Positions 33,356 through 43,498 of a stretch of 64,000 nucleotides of DNA are shown in pieces (the first letter of the stretch is position 1; the number at the start of each line of letters is the position of its first letter). The stretch is from an uncultured Eubacterium sp. (GTDB taxonomy: Bacteria; Bacillota; Clostridia; Lachnospirales; CAG-274): NCBI GenBank assembly GCA_900551755.1, contig URXK01000001.1, positions 1 through 64,000 on the forward strand. Reading direction: 5' to 3'. The notes beneath the pieces are model-generated. The model worked only from the letters and a program-made list of their open reading frames with translations. It had not been told where the DNA came from and searched no databases. Made by a program: the position numbers and the translations under genes.

Positions 33356-35959
33356 ATGAATATGAATAAAATGACACAGAAATCATTGGAAGCTATTCAG
33401 CTTGCTCAAACACTTGCTGTTGAAAACAGCAATCAGCAGATTGAACAGTCACATTTATTATATGCTTTGATTTCGCAAGACGGTGGAGTTTGTGCTCAGC
33501 TTCTTATTAAAATGGGCATTGATATTGGTAATTTTGGTCTTGCTGTTAAAAAATCTATTGATGCACTTCCTAAGGTTGGAGGTAGCTCAAGAGAGCAAGG
33601 AAAAGTTTATGTATCATCTGACTTTGACAAAGCTCTTGCTGATGCAGAAAAAACTGCAACAAAAATGGGCGATGACTATGTTTCAGTTGAACATTTGATG
33701 ATTGGTCTTATTGAAAATCCAGATAGCAAGATTAAGGAAATATTTAAGACATTTAATGTAACTAAGGATAGATTTTTAACAGCTTTAAAGTCTGTTAGAG
33801 GTAACACAAGAGTTACAACAGACAATCCAGAGTCAACTTATGATGTACTTAATAAGTACGGTCAGGATTTAGTATCTATGGCTGAAAGAGGTAAACTTGA
33901 CCCTGTTATTGGCAGAGATAGCGAAATTAGAAATGTAATAAGAATACTTTCAAGAAAGACTAAAAATAACCCTGTTCTTATTGGTGAGCCTGGTGTTGGT
34001 AAAACAGCTATTGCTGAAGGTCTTGCTTTAAGAATTGTTAAGGGTGATGTGCCTGATAACATTAAGGATAGAAGAATTTTCTCTCTTGATATGGGTGCTT
34101 TAATTGCTGGTGCTAAGTATCAGGGTGAATTTGAAGAAAGATTAAAGGCTGTTTTGCAGGAAGTTAAAAAGTCTGAAGGCAAAATCATTATGTTTATTGA
34201 TGAGCTTCATACTATTGTTGGTGCAGGTAAGGGTCAAGGTGCTATGGACGCCGGCAACCTTCTTAAGCCAATGCTTGCTAGAGGTGAACTTCATTGTATA
34301 GGTGCTACTACTCTTAATGAGTATAGACAGTATATTGAAAAAGATGCAGCCCTTGAGAGAAGATTTCAGCCTGTTATGGTAGATGAGCCTACAGTTGAAG
34401 ATACAATTTCTATTTTAAGAGGTTTAAAGGAAAGATACGAGGTTTATCACGGCGTAAAAATACACGACCAGGCATTAATTGCTGCTGCTACTCTTTCTAA
34501 CAGATATATAACTGATAGATTTTTGCCAGATAAGGCTATTGACCTTGTAGATGAGGCTTGTGCTACAATTAAAACTGAAATGAACTCTATGCCTACTGAG
34601 CTTGATGAAATTAGAAGAAAAATTATGCAGCACGAAATTGAGGAGGCAGCTCTTAAGAAAGAAGATGACAAACTTTCTAAGGAACAGCTTGAAAATGTGC
34701 AGAAAGAACTTGCTGAATACAGAAGCCAGTTTGCTGCAATGAAGGCTCAATGGGAAAACGAAATGTCAGATATTAACAAGGTTCAGGATTTAAGAAAGCA
34801 AATTGAAGATGTTACTAAACAAATTGAAATTGCAGAAAGAAATTACAACCTTGATGAGGCTGCTAAACTTAAATATGGTAAGTTGCCAGAACTTCAAAAA
34901 GCACTTGAGGCTGAAGAAAGCAAGGGCGACAATGGTACTAAGGAAAACAAGATATTAAGAGATAAGGTAACAGAAGAAGAAATAGCTAAGATTGTAGCAA
35001 GATGGACTGGTATTCCAGTATCTAAACTTGTTGAAGGCGAAAGACAGAAGTTACTTCACCTTGATGATATTCTTCACCAGAGAGTTATTGGTCAGGACGA
35101 GGCTGTTGAAAAAGTATGCGAGGCAATTATTCGTTCAAGAGCTGGTATCCAAGACCCTGACAGACCTATTGGTTCATTCTTATTCTTAGGTCCTACTGGT
35201 GTTGGTAAAACAGAGCTTGCTAAGGCTCTTGCAGAGGCACTTTTTGATGATGAAAGAAATATTGTCAGAATTGATATGTCCGAATATATGGAAAAATATA
35301 GTGTGTCAAGATTAATTGGTGCACCTCCAGGATATGTTGGTTATGAGGAGGGTGGTCAGCTTACAGAGGCTGTAAGAAGAAAACCTTATTCAGTTGTCCT
35401 TTTTGATGAAATTGAAAAGGCTCACCCAGATGTATTTAATGTTCTTTTACAGGTTCTTGATGATGGTAGAATTACTGATTCACAGGGTAGAACTGTTGAC
35501 TTTAAAAATACTATAATTATACTTACATCTAACTTAGGTTCTAGCTTTATACTTGACGGTATTCAGCCAGATAATACTATTAGTGATGATGCTAAGTCAC
35601 AGGTTGAAAACTTGCTTAAGACTAGTTTTAGACCAGAGTTTTTAAATAGACTTGACGAAATAGTATTTTATAAGCCACTTGCTAAGTCAGAAATTGGCTC
35701 AATTGTTGACCTTATGCTTAAAGACCTTAACAAGAGAATTGCTCACAAGCAGATTTCTATTGATGTTAGCGATAGTGCAAAGCAATACATTATAGATAGA
35801 GGCTATGACCCTGTTTATGGTGCTAGACCTTTGAGAAGATTTATTCAGTCTAAGGTTGAAACTCTTGTTGGTAAAATGATTATTGCTAGTGATTTAAAGC
35901 CTGATGATGTTATTGCTATTGATTATAATGGTAGTGAGCTTGTTGCTAGTGTTAAATAA
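33356..35959 (+). CDS. clpB: ATP-dependent disaggregase ClpB
   Basis: Hsp100 chaperone that extracts proteins from aggregates with DnaK. At 867 residues it is full length. The N domain has two Clp repeats ([16 protein letters not shown] and [13 protein letters not shown]). The first AAA module has Walker A GEPGVGKT and Walker [10 protein letters not shown]. The coiled-coil M domain (about 400-520) marks ClpB rather than ClpC or ClpE. The second AAA module has [16 protein letters not shown] and [14 protein letters not shown]. The ATG at 33356 follows GGGGAG; an upstream TTG at 33338 is less likely. No CIRCE or CtsR site is visible before it. Confidence 0.96.
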   Translation: MNMNKMTQKSLEAIQLAQTLAVENSNQQIEQSHLLYALISQDGGVCAQLLIKMGIDIGNFGLAVKKSIDALPKVGGSSREQGKVYVSSDFDKALADAEKTATKMGDDYVSVEHLMIGLIENPDSKIKEIFKTFNVTKDRFLTALKSVRGNTRVTTDNPESTYDVLNKYGQDLVSMAERGKLDPVIGRDSEIRNVIRILSRKTKNNPVLIGEPGVGKTAIAEGLALRIVKGDVPDNIKDRRIFSLDMGALIAGAKYQGEFEERLKAVLQEVKKSEGKIIMFIDELHTIVGAGKGQGAMDAGNLLKPMLARGELHCIGATTLNEYRQYIEKDAALERRFQPVMVDEPTVEDTISILRGLKERYEVYHGVKIHDQALIAAATLSNRYITDRFLPDKAIDLVDEACATIKTEMNSMPTELDEIRRKIMQHEIEEAALKKEDDKLSKEQLENVQKELAEYRSQFAAMKAQWENEMSDINKVQDLRKQIEDVTKQIEIAERNYNLDEAAKLKYGKLPELQKALEAEESKGDNGTKENKILRDKVTEEEIAKIVARWTGIPVSKLVEGERQKLLHLDDILHQRVIGQDEAVEKVCEAIIRSRAGIQDPDRPIGSFLFLGPTGVGKTELAKALAEALFDDERNIVRIDMSEYMEKYSVSRLIGAPPGYVGYEEGGQLTEAVRRKPYSVVLFDEIEKAHPDVFNVLLQVLDDGRITDSQGRTVDFKNTIIILTSNLGSSFILDGIQPDNTISDDAKSQVENLLKTSFRPEFLNRLDEIVFYKPLAKSEIGSIVDLMLKDLNKRIAHKQISIDVSDSAKQYIIDRGYDPVYGARPLRRFIQSKVETLVGKMIIASDLKPDDVIAIDYNGSELVASVK

Positions 35960-35972
35960 TATGTAATTTATG

Positions 35973-36362
35973 GGGTGTTGTATTATTGCAACACCCTTCT
36001 GGCTGTCGATAAAGTCGACAGCCTTGCAAGAAATCCACGCATTTCTTGCAGCAATGGGTACTAAGTACCCACCTATGAAGCGACCAGCCGTGTTAATTTT
36101 ACAGCAAAAATTGCTGTAAAATTAAGTCGCTGTCCTTAGGTTGCATAGGCGAGCAGTAAAACAAAGTTTTACGACCAGCCTCGGTGGAAGTAAATTCTAT
36201 CAAGCAACTTTGCTATGCAAAGCAAGCCCCGTATTCTTCGGGGTTGCAAACCTGCGGATTAAAGTCTGCGACGCTTTAAGTTATTGTAATGACATTTTTA
36301 TTAATTGCAAATTTTTTTGTTTTTTGACAATCTGTAGGGTGTTGTATTATTGCAACACCCTT
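35973..36362. repeat. Palindrome-dense island between identical hairpins
   Basis: Two identical 26-base copies of GGGTGTTGTATTATTGCAACACCCTT-type hairpin (35973-35998 and 36337-36362) bound about 340 bases. Between them lie many perfect inverted repeats: GCTGTCGA/TCGACAGC, TGCAAGAAAT/ATTTCTTGCA, GGGTAC/GTACCC, TTAATTTTACAGCAA/TTGCTGTAAAATTAA, GTAAAAC/GTTTTAC, and CCCCG/CGGGG. Several segments contain CGACCAGCC. There is no open reading frame worth calling. The outer hairpins may end clpB (plus) and the oxidoreductase gene (minus). The interior could be stacked mobile palindromes or a structured RNA. Confidence 0.7.
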
Positions 36363-36370
36363 TTAAATTG

Positions 36371-38572
36371 TTAAGAGGTTTGATTATTTAATTCACACCA
36401 TTTTTTATCCACATTTTCTTGTATTCTATTAACAATATCTTTATACTCATCTTTTGCTAAATGTTTAGTTCTGCCAACAGCCTTTAAAAATTCTATTACT
36501 TCAATTTTATTTTTAGGTTTGTAGCTTATTTTTGTTATACCTCTTTCTATTTCATAAAGAGGGAAATAACAGCTATCAACAGCCTTTCTTATTACATCTC
36601 GTTCATATCTAGGTTCATCTTGCCAGTTAAGAGGGCAGGCTGAAATTGCCTTAACATAAGCAAGTCCATAGTTATCAGCATAATACTGAGCTTTTTTAGC
36701 CTTAACAATAAAATCTTGAGGATTACTTTCAGCAACAGTTGCAATGTAATTAATACCTGTTGCAGAAAAAAGTTTTGGTGTATCCTTTGGTAAGTAAGGC
36801 TTGCCTCTTTCAGCTATGCCAATGTGGCTTGTGGCACTTTTAGCTCCAAGAGGAGTAGTGTAGCTATATTGATAGCCAGTGTTCATATATCCACCGTTGT
36901 CATATTCAAATATAATCATATTATGGTTTCTTGTAGCAGCAGCAAGGGCAGAACCAAGTCCAATATCCATACCACCGTCACCACTAACCATTATAAATGT
37001 TATTTTGCCTTGAGGAATTTCACCTCGCCTTTGCCTTTCTTTATAAGCCTCTAAAATACCGCTTAATGTAGCTGCACCATTTTGAAAAAGATTGTGTACA
37101 TAATTTATATTGAAAGCTGTTGTTGGGTATCCAGTAGTAACTACCATTCCACAACCTGTGTGGAAAAGCATTACAACATTTCCCTCTATACCCTTTAGCA
37201 AAAGATTTACATTAACTGGTATGCCACAGCCAGAACAAGCACTGTGACCAGCAACAAGTCTTTTTGGCATATTTGTTGCTTTTTTAATGTTAATGTTTTT
37301 GACTGTTACAAAGCCGTTGTTGTCTGTTACATCATAATCCATTGATGAATTAACCTCTGTTATTGGTTCAAAATATTTTGTTTCTTTATATTCGCCACCT
37401 TTGTAAATACCATAATAATCAAAGGATTTAACATTAGAATTAAGAGAGGTAATGGCTAAATTTAGCATATATTCAGCATCTTCAACATAAAATTCTTTAC
37501 CACCTAAGCCAAATACTCGTGTTATAACATTGGCTTTTATATTGTTGTCGTAAAAAGCAGATTTAATTTCTGTTGATAAGTTTCCACCGTCACCATAAGC
37601 ATCTTGTCTATCACCAATTACAATAGCCTTAGCATTTTTGCAGGCATTTGCTATTTCTTTGTTGAAAAATGGTCTTAAAGCTCTTAATGTAATAGTTCCA
37701 ACTTTTAAGCCTTTTTTTCTCATATTATCAACAGCTACTCGTGCTGTATCAAAGGCAGAACCTAGAACTATAAATATAACATCAGCATCATCACTTAAAT
37801 ACTTGTTAATAATGTTATAATTTCTGCCACTTAATTTGTAGTAACTTTCAAATTGGTGTGTTATTTCTTCTTTTGCTGCCTCCATAGCAAGTCTAAGCTG
37901 ATATTTATTGTTTATAATATCTGGTTCATTCATATAAGAACCAATTGTAATAGGGTTATTAACATCAATAGCTGTATATTCTGCCTTGTATTCACCAACA
38001 TAATTTTTTACAACATTGTCATCTTCAAATATTTTCATATTTCTTTTTTGATGACTAGTGAAAAAACCGTCATAAGCTATTATTACGGGTAATTTAACTT
38101 TTTCAGCTACCTTTAAACCAATAATGTTAAAGTCATATACTTCTTGATTATCTTTGGCAAATAGTATAATCCAGCCAGTATTTAGAGCAAACATAATGTC
38201 ACTATGGTCACCTTTTATACAAAGTGGTGCAGAAATTGTACGGCAAGCCACATTCATTACCATAGGAACTCTAGTGCCAGATTGAACTGGAAGTTGCTCA
38301 AGGGCATATAAAAGACCGTTGGCACTTGTGGCATTTATTACTCTTGCACCAGCTAAAGAACCACCATAACATATACCAGCAGCAGAGTGCTCACCTTCGG
38401 CTGCTATCATAACAGTGTCTAATTCGCCTTTGCTTTTCATTAAGTCCATATCTTCTGCAATTTGAGTTGATGGCGTAATGGGGTAATATCCCATTAAGTG
38501 GTAGTTTATTTGTTTTGCAGATATTGCAGCCGCCTCGTTGGCTGATTTAAAAACTGATTTTTGATTTTCCAT
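36371..38572 (-). CDS. 2-oxoacid:ferredoxin oxidoreductase, fused alpha-beta subunits (pyruvate type)
   Basis: Oxidises a 2-oxoacid, probably pyruvate, to acyl-CoA, CO2 and reduced ferredoxin. The 733-residue chain joins an alpha subunit (about 1-400: MGYYPITPSTQIAEDM, AAEGEHSAAGICYGGSLAGAR) to a TPP-binding beta subunit (about 435-733: AGHSACSGCGIPVN, HTGCGMVVTTGYPTTAFN, SGDGGMDIGLGSA and YDNGGYMNTGYQ). The beta-chain C-terminus (FPLYEIERGITKISYKP) is like PorB. The ATG at 38572 follows GGAGG and replaces one 12 bases earlier. The partner gamma-delta gene lies upstream on the same strand, across a repeat. Confidence 0.88.
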   Translation of the reverse strand: MENQKSVFKSANEAAAISAKQINYHLMGYYPITPSTQIAEDMDLMKSKGELDTVMIAAEGEHSAAGICYGGSLAGARVINATSANGLLYALEQLPVQSGTRVPMVMNVACRTISAPLCIKGDHSDIMFALNTGWIILFAKDNQEVYDFNIIGLKVAEKVKLPVIIAYDGFFTSHQKRNMKIFEDDNVVKNYVGEYKAEYTAIDVNNPITIGSYMNEPDIINNKYQLRLAMEAAKEEITHQFESYYKLSGRNYNIINKYLSDDADVIFIVLGSAFDTARVAVDNMRKKGLKVGTITLRALRPFFNKEIANACKNAKAIVIGDRQDAYGDGGNLSTEIKSAFYDNNIKANVITRVFGLGGKEFYVEDAEYMLNLAITSLNSNVKSFDYYGIYKGGEYKETKYFEPITEVNSSMDYDVTDNNGFVTVKNINIKKATNMPKRLVAGHSACSGCGIPVNVNLLLKGIEGNVVMLFHTGCGMVVTTGYPTTAFNINYVHNLFQNGAATLSGILEAYKERQRRGEIPQGKITFIMVSGDGGMDIGLGSALAAATRNHNMIIFEYDNGGYMNTGYQYSYTTPLGAKSATSHIGIAERGKPYLPKDTPKLFSATGINYIATVAESNPQDFIVKAKKAQYYADNYGLAYVKAISACPLNWQDEPRYERDVIRKAVDSCYFPLYEIERGITKISYKPKNKIEVIEFLKAVGRTKHLAKDEYKDIVNRIQENVDKKWCELNNQTS

Positions 38573-38600
38573 AAAAACCTCCAATATTTACGATAGAATA

Positions 38601-38711
38601 GAAACCCCTCAGGCACTATGTGCCAGCTCCCCTAGAAGTGGAGCTATATGGTGTTCTCCCTATTTATATTTATATGAACAGGTTATTTGTAGGGGCGACC
38701 ATTGGTCGTCC
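38601..38711. repeat. Palindromic repeat modules between the oxidoreductase genes
   Basis: GAAACCCCTCAGGCACTATG with GTGCCAGCTCCCCTAGAAGTGGAGC (38601-38645) is the B module in minus orientation, and TGTAGGGGCGACCA / TTGGTCGTCC (38688-38711) is the A module with a compensated stem change from C/G at 105. The A module abuts the stop of the gamma-delta gene at 38714. The repeat thus sits inside what would be a two-gene operon. Confidence 0.8.
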
Positions 38712-38713
38712 AA

Positions 38714-39700
38714 CTAATTATTATAACTTTCGCTATCAACCCAACTATTCTCACCAATATTATTAAATTGAAAATCTTTATTTACCAAATAAATATTACC
38801 AATATTATCATAAAATTCACCCTCTTTAACAGCCACAAGGGCATTAGTAGGGCAAACCTCAACACATCTCAAACACCCCTTACAATGGTACAAATCCATA
38901 CCCTTATTTACACCCTTATCAAACTGAAAAACCATATCAGGGCAGGTAGTGTCGCAAAGTCCACAATCAATACATTTATCCCTTATAAAATGAGGCAAAA
39001 ATCCTTCTCTACAGCCTTCTAAGTTATTAGTAATAGCATTAGCAAAGTTATAATTTACACCACCAATAGGCCCATTGTCATAGCCTAATACTCTTTGAGT
39101 ATCTTTATATTCCTTTGGGGGAGTGTTGTTTTTAATTACTTTGTTTACAGCTTGATTATATCCAGCCTCAATAGCTTTTATATTACCCTCTAGCTTATCA
39201 GGATATTTAGTACCTACAGTTTTTTTAACAGCTTCTTTGGCATAGTCAAGGGGAATAAAGCCACTAGCTTTGACCATTGCTCCTAGCATAACAACATTAA
39301 GCCTTGCCCCTAACTTAACAGCAATATCCATAGCATCAATAAGCCACAAATTGCAACTAGGCAAATTAAGATTTTTTACAACATCATCAAAATTTTTTTC
39401 TGTATTTACAACTACAGCAGTATTTTCTTTTATGCCAGCAAGGGTATTTTCCTTTTGTCCTAAAGATAATCTAAATAAAGCCAGTAGGTCAGGTTCTCTC
39501 ACTGGAGCATTAATTCGTATTTCATTTTTAGAATATCTAATATAGCTTTTAACAGGTGAGCCTCTTTTTTCAGAGCCATAAGAAGCAAAACTTTGAGCCT
39601 CCAAATTCATATATTCAGCACCAATTTCACCTAAAATTTTACCTATAAGGTTAGCACCAAAGCCACCAATACTTTCTATTCTAATTTCATAATTTTCCAT
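38714..39700 (-). CDS. 2-oxoacid:ferredoxin oxidoreductase, fused gamma-delta subunits
   Basis: Partner of the alpha-beta gene, 328 residues. Residues about 1-185 are the gamma domain (RIESIGGFGANLIGKILGEIGA, YGSEKRGSPVKSYIRYS). Residues about 235-300 are the delta part, a ferredoxin with two 4Fe-4S sites: CIDCGLCDTTCPDMVF and CKGCLRCVEVCPTNALV. Together with the downstream gene this makes a complete enzyme from two polypeptides, rather than the single large PFOR chain common in Clostridia or the four-subunit archaeal form. The ATG at 39700 follows GGGAGG. Confidence 0.88.
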   Translation of the reverse strand: MENYEIRIESIGGFGANLIGKILGEIGAEYMNLEAQSFASYGSEKRGSPVKSYIRYSKNEIRINAPVREPDLLALFRLSLGQKENTLAGIKENTAVVVNTEKNFDDVVKNLNLPSCNLWLIDAMDIAVKLGARLNVVMLGAMVKASGFIPLDYAKEAVKKTVGTKYPDKLEGNIKAIEAGYNQAVNKVIKNNTPPKEYKDTQRVLGYDNGPIGGVNYNFANAITNNLEGCREGFLPHFIRDKCIDCGLCDTTCPDMVFQFDKGVNKGMDLYHCKGCLRCVEVCPTNALVAVKEGEFYDNIGNIYLVNKDFQFNNIGENSWVDSESYNN

Positions 39701-39748
39701 TAAAAAACCTCCCTTTTGTTGTATTATTAACAAAAGAGAGGTAAATTA

Positions 39749-40528
39749 TTAATTATCTTCAATATAAACATCAAAATCGTGGTTTGTAAAGACTTCAGCA
39801 GCCTCAGGAGAGTCAAGATAGGTTGCAAAGTCCTTAATATTATCGTTAGGGTCTGTACCGTCATCAGTGTTTAAAACAGCTACAGAATAAAGAACTTGAG
39901 AATTAAGGCTATCGCTTGGTGCTAAAGTTATAATTTGTATTTTATCAGCATAAGCAAGGGCGTCAGTTTCAAAACAAACACCTACATCACTTTTGTTGTC
40001 GGCTATGTTTTGAGCAACAGATGGAGAGTCATCACATTCATTAGTTTTCATTGTAAGCACTTGTTTAAAAACATTAAGGTTTATAAATATTTCTCTAGCA
40101 AAAGAACCTACAGGTTCACTTTCCTTAGCCATAGCTATTGTTGAGGCTTCAGGCACAGTATCAAAGGATTTAACTGTTGTGTCATTGTTATAATTTTTAA
40201 TAAGAACCATATTATTTTTTAATATAGGTGTTACATTTTTTTCTTGTAAATATTCATCTTGAATTAATGAATTAATTTGCTCTTTAGATGCCGGTATAAA
40301 AATATCGCATTGAGCACCGTCTTCAATACGGTTGTAAAGAGAACCAGTACCACCACTTACAATTTCGATATTGACAGGATTTTCTTTGTTGTAGTCCTCA
40401 ACAATTTCATTTAATGCTGTTGTAAGGCTAGAGTCTGCAAAAACTCTAATTTTTGCCTCGTCATTTTTACTTCCACAGCCACTTAACAAAAGTGTAAATG
40501 CACATACAAGACACAATAATTTTTTCAT
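39749..40528 (-). CDS. modA: Molybdate/tungstate-type substrate-binding lipoprotein
   Basis: A 259-residue ABC-transporter binding protein of the ModA type. The N-terminus is a lipoprotein signal (MKKLLCLVCAFTLLLSGCGS, lipobox LSGC). The mature chain has IRVFADSSLTTALNEIV, SGGTGSLYNRIEDGAQCDIFIPASKEQ and KSDVGVCFETDALAYADKIQII, which match the ModA oxyanion site layout. No modB or modC permease or ATPase gene is in the window, so it is an orphan here. The ATG at 40528 is chosen because AAAGG lies 9 bases upstream; an upstream GTG is too close to that site. coaBC lies just upstream on the same strand. Confidence 0.85.
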   Translation of the reverse strand: MKKLLCLVCAFTLLLSGCGSKNDEAKIRVFADSSLTTALNEIVEDYNKENPVNIEIVSGGTGSLYNRIEDGAQCDIFIPASKEQINSLIQDEYLQEKNVTPILKNNMVLIKNYNNDTTVKSFDTVPEASTIAMAKESEPVGSFAREIFINLNVFKQVLTMKTNECDDSPSVAQNIADNKSDVGVCFETDALAYADKIQIITLAPSDSLNSQVLYSVAVLNTDDGTDPNDNIKDFATYLDSPEAAEVFTNHDFDVYIEDN

Positions 40529-40561
40529 AATTTTCACCCTTTATTTAATATAGATATTTAT

Positions 40562-41761
40562 CTACTTAATTATCCCCATTATTTCGTTTAAAATATTATT
40601 GGCAACTTCCTCTTTGCTCATTATAGGAAGTTCTTTAGTGTTATTTTCAGTAATAATAGTTACAACATTTGTGTCAGTTCCAAAGCCAGCCCCTTTGACT
40701 TTTAGGTTGTTTGCAACTATCATATCCACATTTTTCTTCTTTAACTTAGCTCGTGAGTTTTCAAGCATATTTTCTGTTTCCATACTAAAGCCACATAAAA
40801 ATTGATGTGTTTTATGTTCGCCTAGATATTTTAAAATATCATCAGTTCTTTTAAGAGAAATTGACATTTCGCCGTCTTTTTTCTTAACCTTGTTGTCGTA
40901 TGTTACAGTTGGTGTATAGTCTGCTACTGCTGCTGCTTTAATAACTATGTCGCAATTATCAAATTCAGACTTAACAGCCTCAAACATATCTGCTGCACTT
41001 TTAACTTTAACTATATTTATAAAGTCTGGAGGAGTAGCTGTCATATTGGCAGATATTAAAGTAACATCAGCACCTCTTAGCATAGCTCTTTTTGCTAAAG
41101 CACAGCCCATTTTACCAGTTGAATGGTTGGTAATATATCTAACTGGGTCAATACTTTCCATTGTAGCACCGGCTGTTATGACAACTTTTTTGCCTTTTAA
41201 GTCCTTTTCGCACTCAATTTCTTTAAAAATATATTCAGCTATTTTTTCAGGTTCTTCCATTTTTCCTTTGCCTGTGTCACCACAAGCAAGCAAACCACTT
41301 TGAGGTTCAATAAAATGGTAGCCAAATTTTTTGAGCTTAGTCATATTGTCTTGAACAATAGGATTTTCGTACATATTAGTGTTCATAGCTGGAGCTATAA
41401 ATATAGGGCATTTGCAAGCCATAACTGTTGTAGAAAGCATATCATCAGCAATACCGTTAGCAATTTTGCCAATAATGTTGGCTGTAGCTGGAGCAATAAT
41501 AACAGCGTCACTTGCTTTAGCTAATGAAATATGTTTAACATCATAAGTATAGTTTTTCTCAAATGTGTCAGTAATACATTTGTTGTTTGTTAGTCTTTCA
41601 AATGTAAGAGGAGTTATAAATTCTGTTGCGTTTTTACTCATTAATACATTTACATTATATCCATTTTTAACTAAAATTCTGGCTAAATAAGCAGATTTGT
41701 AAGCAGCAATTGAGCTTGTTACACAAAGTAAAACTGTTTTTTTGTCAGACAACTTAATCAC
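40562..41761 (-). CDS. coaBC: Bifunctional phosphopantothenoylcysteine decarboxylase/synthetase
   Basis: Performs two steps of coenzyme A synthesis: CoaB couples 4-phosphopantothenate with cysteine and CoaC decarboxylates the product with FMN. The 399-residue length is normal. The N-terminal flavodoxin-like CoaC has KHISLAKASDAVIIAPATANIIGKIANG with the active His and PAMNTNMYENP. The CoaB part has VVITAGATMESIDPVRYITNHSTGKMG and KKKNVDMIVANNL. It may share a transcript with modA (33-base gap). Confidence 0.95.
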   Translation of the reverse strand: MIKLSDKKTVLLCVTSSIAAYKSAYLARILVKNGYNVNVLMSKNATEFITPLTFERLTNNKCITDTFEKNYTYDVKHISLAKASDAVIIAPATANIIGKIANGIADDMLSTTVMACKCPIFIAPAMNTNMYENPIVQDNMTKLKKFGYHFIEPQSGLLACGDTGKGKMEEPEKIAEYIFKEIECEKDLKGKKVVITAGATMESIDPVRYITNHSTGKMGCALAKRAMLRGADVTLISANMTATPPDFINIVKVKSAADMFEAVKSEFDNCDIVIKAAAVADYTPTVTYDNKVKKKDGEMSISLKRTDDILKYLGEHKTHQFLCGFSMETENMLENSRAKLKKKNVDMIVANNLKVKGAGFGTDTNVVTIITENNTKELPIMSKEEVANNILNEIMGIIK

Positions 41762-41839
41762 ATCCTATCATTCATATATCCTTAAATTATAATAATTTTA
41801 ACATTAAAGGAGATTTTGTGCAATATTTATTTTTATTAA

Positions 41840-41873
41840 AAATAAAAAGCTGGATTATGTTTCAAATCCAGCT
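41840..41873 (-). terminator. Intrinsic terminator after nadB
   Basis: AGCTGGATT pairs with AATCCAGCT around an 8-base loop; on the minus strand a T-rich run follows. It lies about 20 bases beyond the nadB stop. Confidence 0.75.
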
Positions 41874-41891
41874 AGTTTAGTCTTTTTCATA

Positions 41892-43367
41892 TTAATCATT
41901 AACTATGTAATGAGCACCAATACTTTCTTTTCTCTTTTCCGCAGCCTTAGCAATAAGCCAGCCAGCAGTAAGCATATTATAGATTTCAAGTTTTTCTGGT
42001 GGAGTATTAACAATATCAAGTTTACCGAACTTTTTATCTGGTGAATATTGTTCAAACCATTCAATAATACTATGGATATTGCCAGTATGTCTTACTATAC
42101 CTAAAAACTTCATCATCTGGTGTTGAATTTCCTTTTTTGTTGGCAAATCGCCTAAGGTTTCAGTTGGTATAGTGTCATCAAATTCTTCAGCTTTTCTTGG
42201 AGTATTTACAATATAGTCAGCTAAAAGTTTACCAAAAACAAGACCTTCAAGCAATGAATTACTTGCCAATCTATTAGCACCGTGAACACCAGTACAAGCT
42301 ACTTCACCAACGGCATAAAGTCCGTCAATATTTGTTATACCTTCAGGAGTTGCCTCAACACCACCCATATGGAAGTGAGCACCAGGAGCAACAGGTATCA
42401 TTTTATCATCTACATTTACACCGTGTTCTTCACAGATTTCAGTTACAGTAGGGAACTTTTCTCTAAAATTATCAATAGCTGAAGTATCAAGGAATATTTT
42501 TTCACCCTTTAAGTAGTGAGCATAAACCTCTCTTGAAACAACATCTCTAGGAGCAAGGTCCTTTTGAGGGTGTATACCTTCCATTATTTTTTCGCCCTTG
42601 TCATTAATGAGTATGCCACCAGCACCTCTTACAGCTTCAGACACAAGACCATATGCCTTGCCGTTTATTGTAAGCATAGTAGGATGGAACTGTATAAATT
42701 CAAGATTTTTTAATTTGCAACCAGCTCTGTAAGCCATAGCCATACCATCACCAGTAATAGTTACATCATTTGAAGTTGATGGATAAAGCTGACCAATACC
42801 ACCTGTTGCAAGTACAGTATAGTCTGCCTCATAGTGAGATATTTCACCAGTTTTTAAGTTTTTTGTAATAGCACCACTACACTTGCCGTTTTTCACTCTA
42901 AGTTCAAGTGCCATTTCATTTTGGACTATGTTTACATCAGTAGTAACATTTCTCAAAAGCTGTTCAACAACTCTTAAACCAGTTCTGTCACCACCTGCGT
43001 GTATAATTCTGTTAAGTCGGTGAGCACCTTCTCTACCAAAGGCAATGTTACCATTTTCGTCTTTATCAAATACCATACCAGTTTTAATAAATTCTCGTAT
43101 AACATTTGGTGCAGTAGAAACTAATTTCATTACAGCGTCAGAGTCATTAAGGTTGCAACCAGCTATCATAGTATCTTCATAATGCCAGTGATAGTCATCT
43201 TTGTCTGAAAGAGCAACAGAAATGCCACCTTGAGCCAATGATGAGTTGCAAGACTTGCGTAAACCCTTTGTTATTATAGTTACTTTTCTTTTGTATTTGC
43301 AAAGCTCTGATGCAACACTTAACGCACCTATACCAGAGCCAATTACCAGTACATCGGTTTTTATCAT
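41892..43367 (-). CDS. nadB: L-aspartate oxidase
   Basis: FAD enzyme that makes iminoaspartate for NAD synthesis; in anaerobes fumarate is the usual acceptor. The 491-residue length is in the lower range. FAD binding GSGIGALSVASELC, the segment SSLAQGGISVAL, GREGAHRLNRIIHAGGDRTG, and HFHMGGVEATPEG with TGVHGANRLASNSLLEGLVFG are typical of the fumarate-reductase flavoprotein family and of NadB in particular. nadA and nadC are not in the window. An intrinsic terminator follows. Confidence 0.93.
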   Translation of the reverse strand: MIKTDVLVIGSGIGALSVASELCKYKRKVTIITKGLRKSCNSSLAQGGISVALSDKDDYHWHYEDTMIAGCNLNDSDAVMKLVSTAPNVIREFIKTGMVFDKDENGNIAFGREGAHRLNRIIHAGGDRTGLRVVEQLLRNVTTDVNIVQNEMALELRVKNGKCSGAITKNLKTGEISHYEADYTVLATGGIGQLYPSTSNDVTITGDGMAMAYRAGCKLKNLEFIQFHPTMLTINGKAYGLVSEAVRGAGGILINDKGEKIMEGIHPQKDLAPRDVVSREVYAHYLKGEKIFLDTSAIDNFREKFPTVTEICEEHGVNVDDKMIPVAPGAHFHMGGVEATPEGITNIDGLYAVGEVACTGVHGANRLASNSLLEGLVFGKLLADYIVNTPRKAEEFDDTIPTETLGDLPTKKEIQHQMMKFLGIVRHTGNIHSIIEWFEQYSPDKKFGKLDIVNTPPEKLEIYNMLTAGWLIAKAAEKRKESIGAHYIVND

Positions 43368-43498
43368 TATAATTTACCTCTTTGTAAAATTGTCTTATTA
43401 TTATTGTACACTAAAATGAAAATAATTCAAGTTTTATATTCACTTTAGTATAAAAATTTTTAAATTTGTCATAATCTATATTATAGGAGGTGATTTTT

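Noticed and set aside
33356..35959. CtsR or CIRCE control of clpB
   Set aside because: No CIRCE half-sites and no CtsR-type heptad direct repeats were seen between the RHH gene and clpB.
35973..36362. CRISPR array
   Set aside because: The repeated units are palindromes of different sequence and length, not regular direct repeats with equal spacers.
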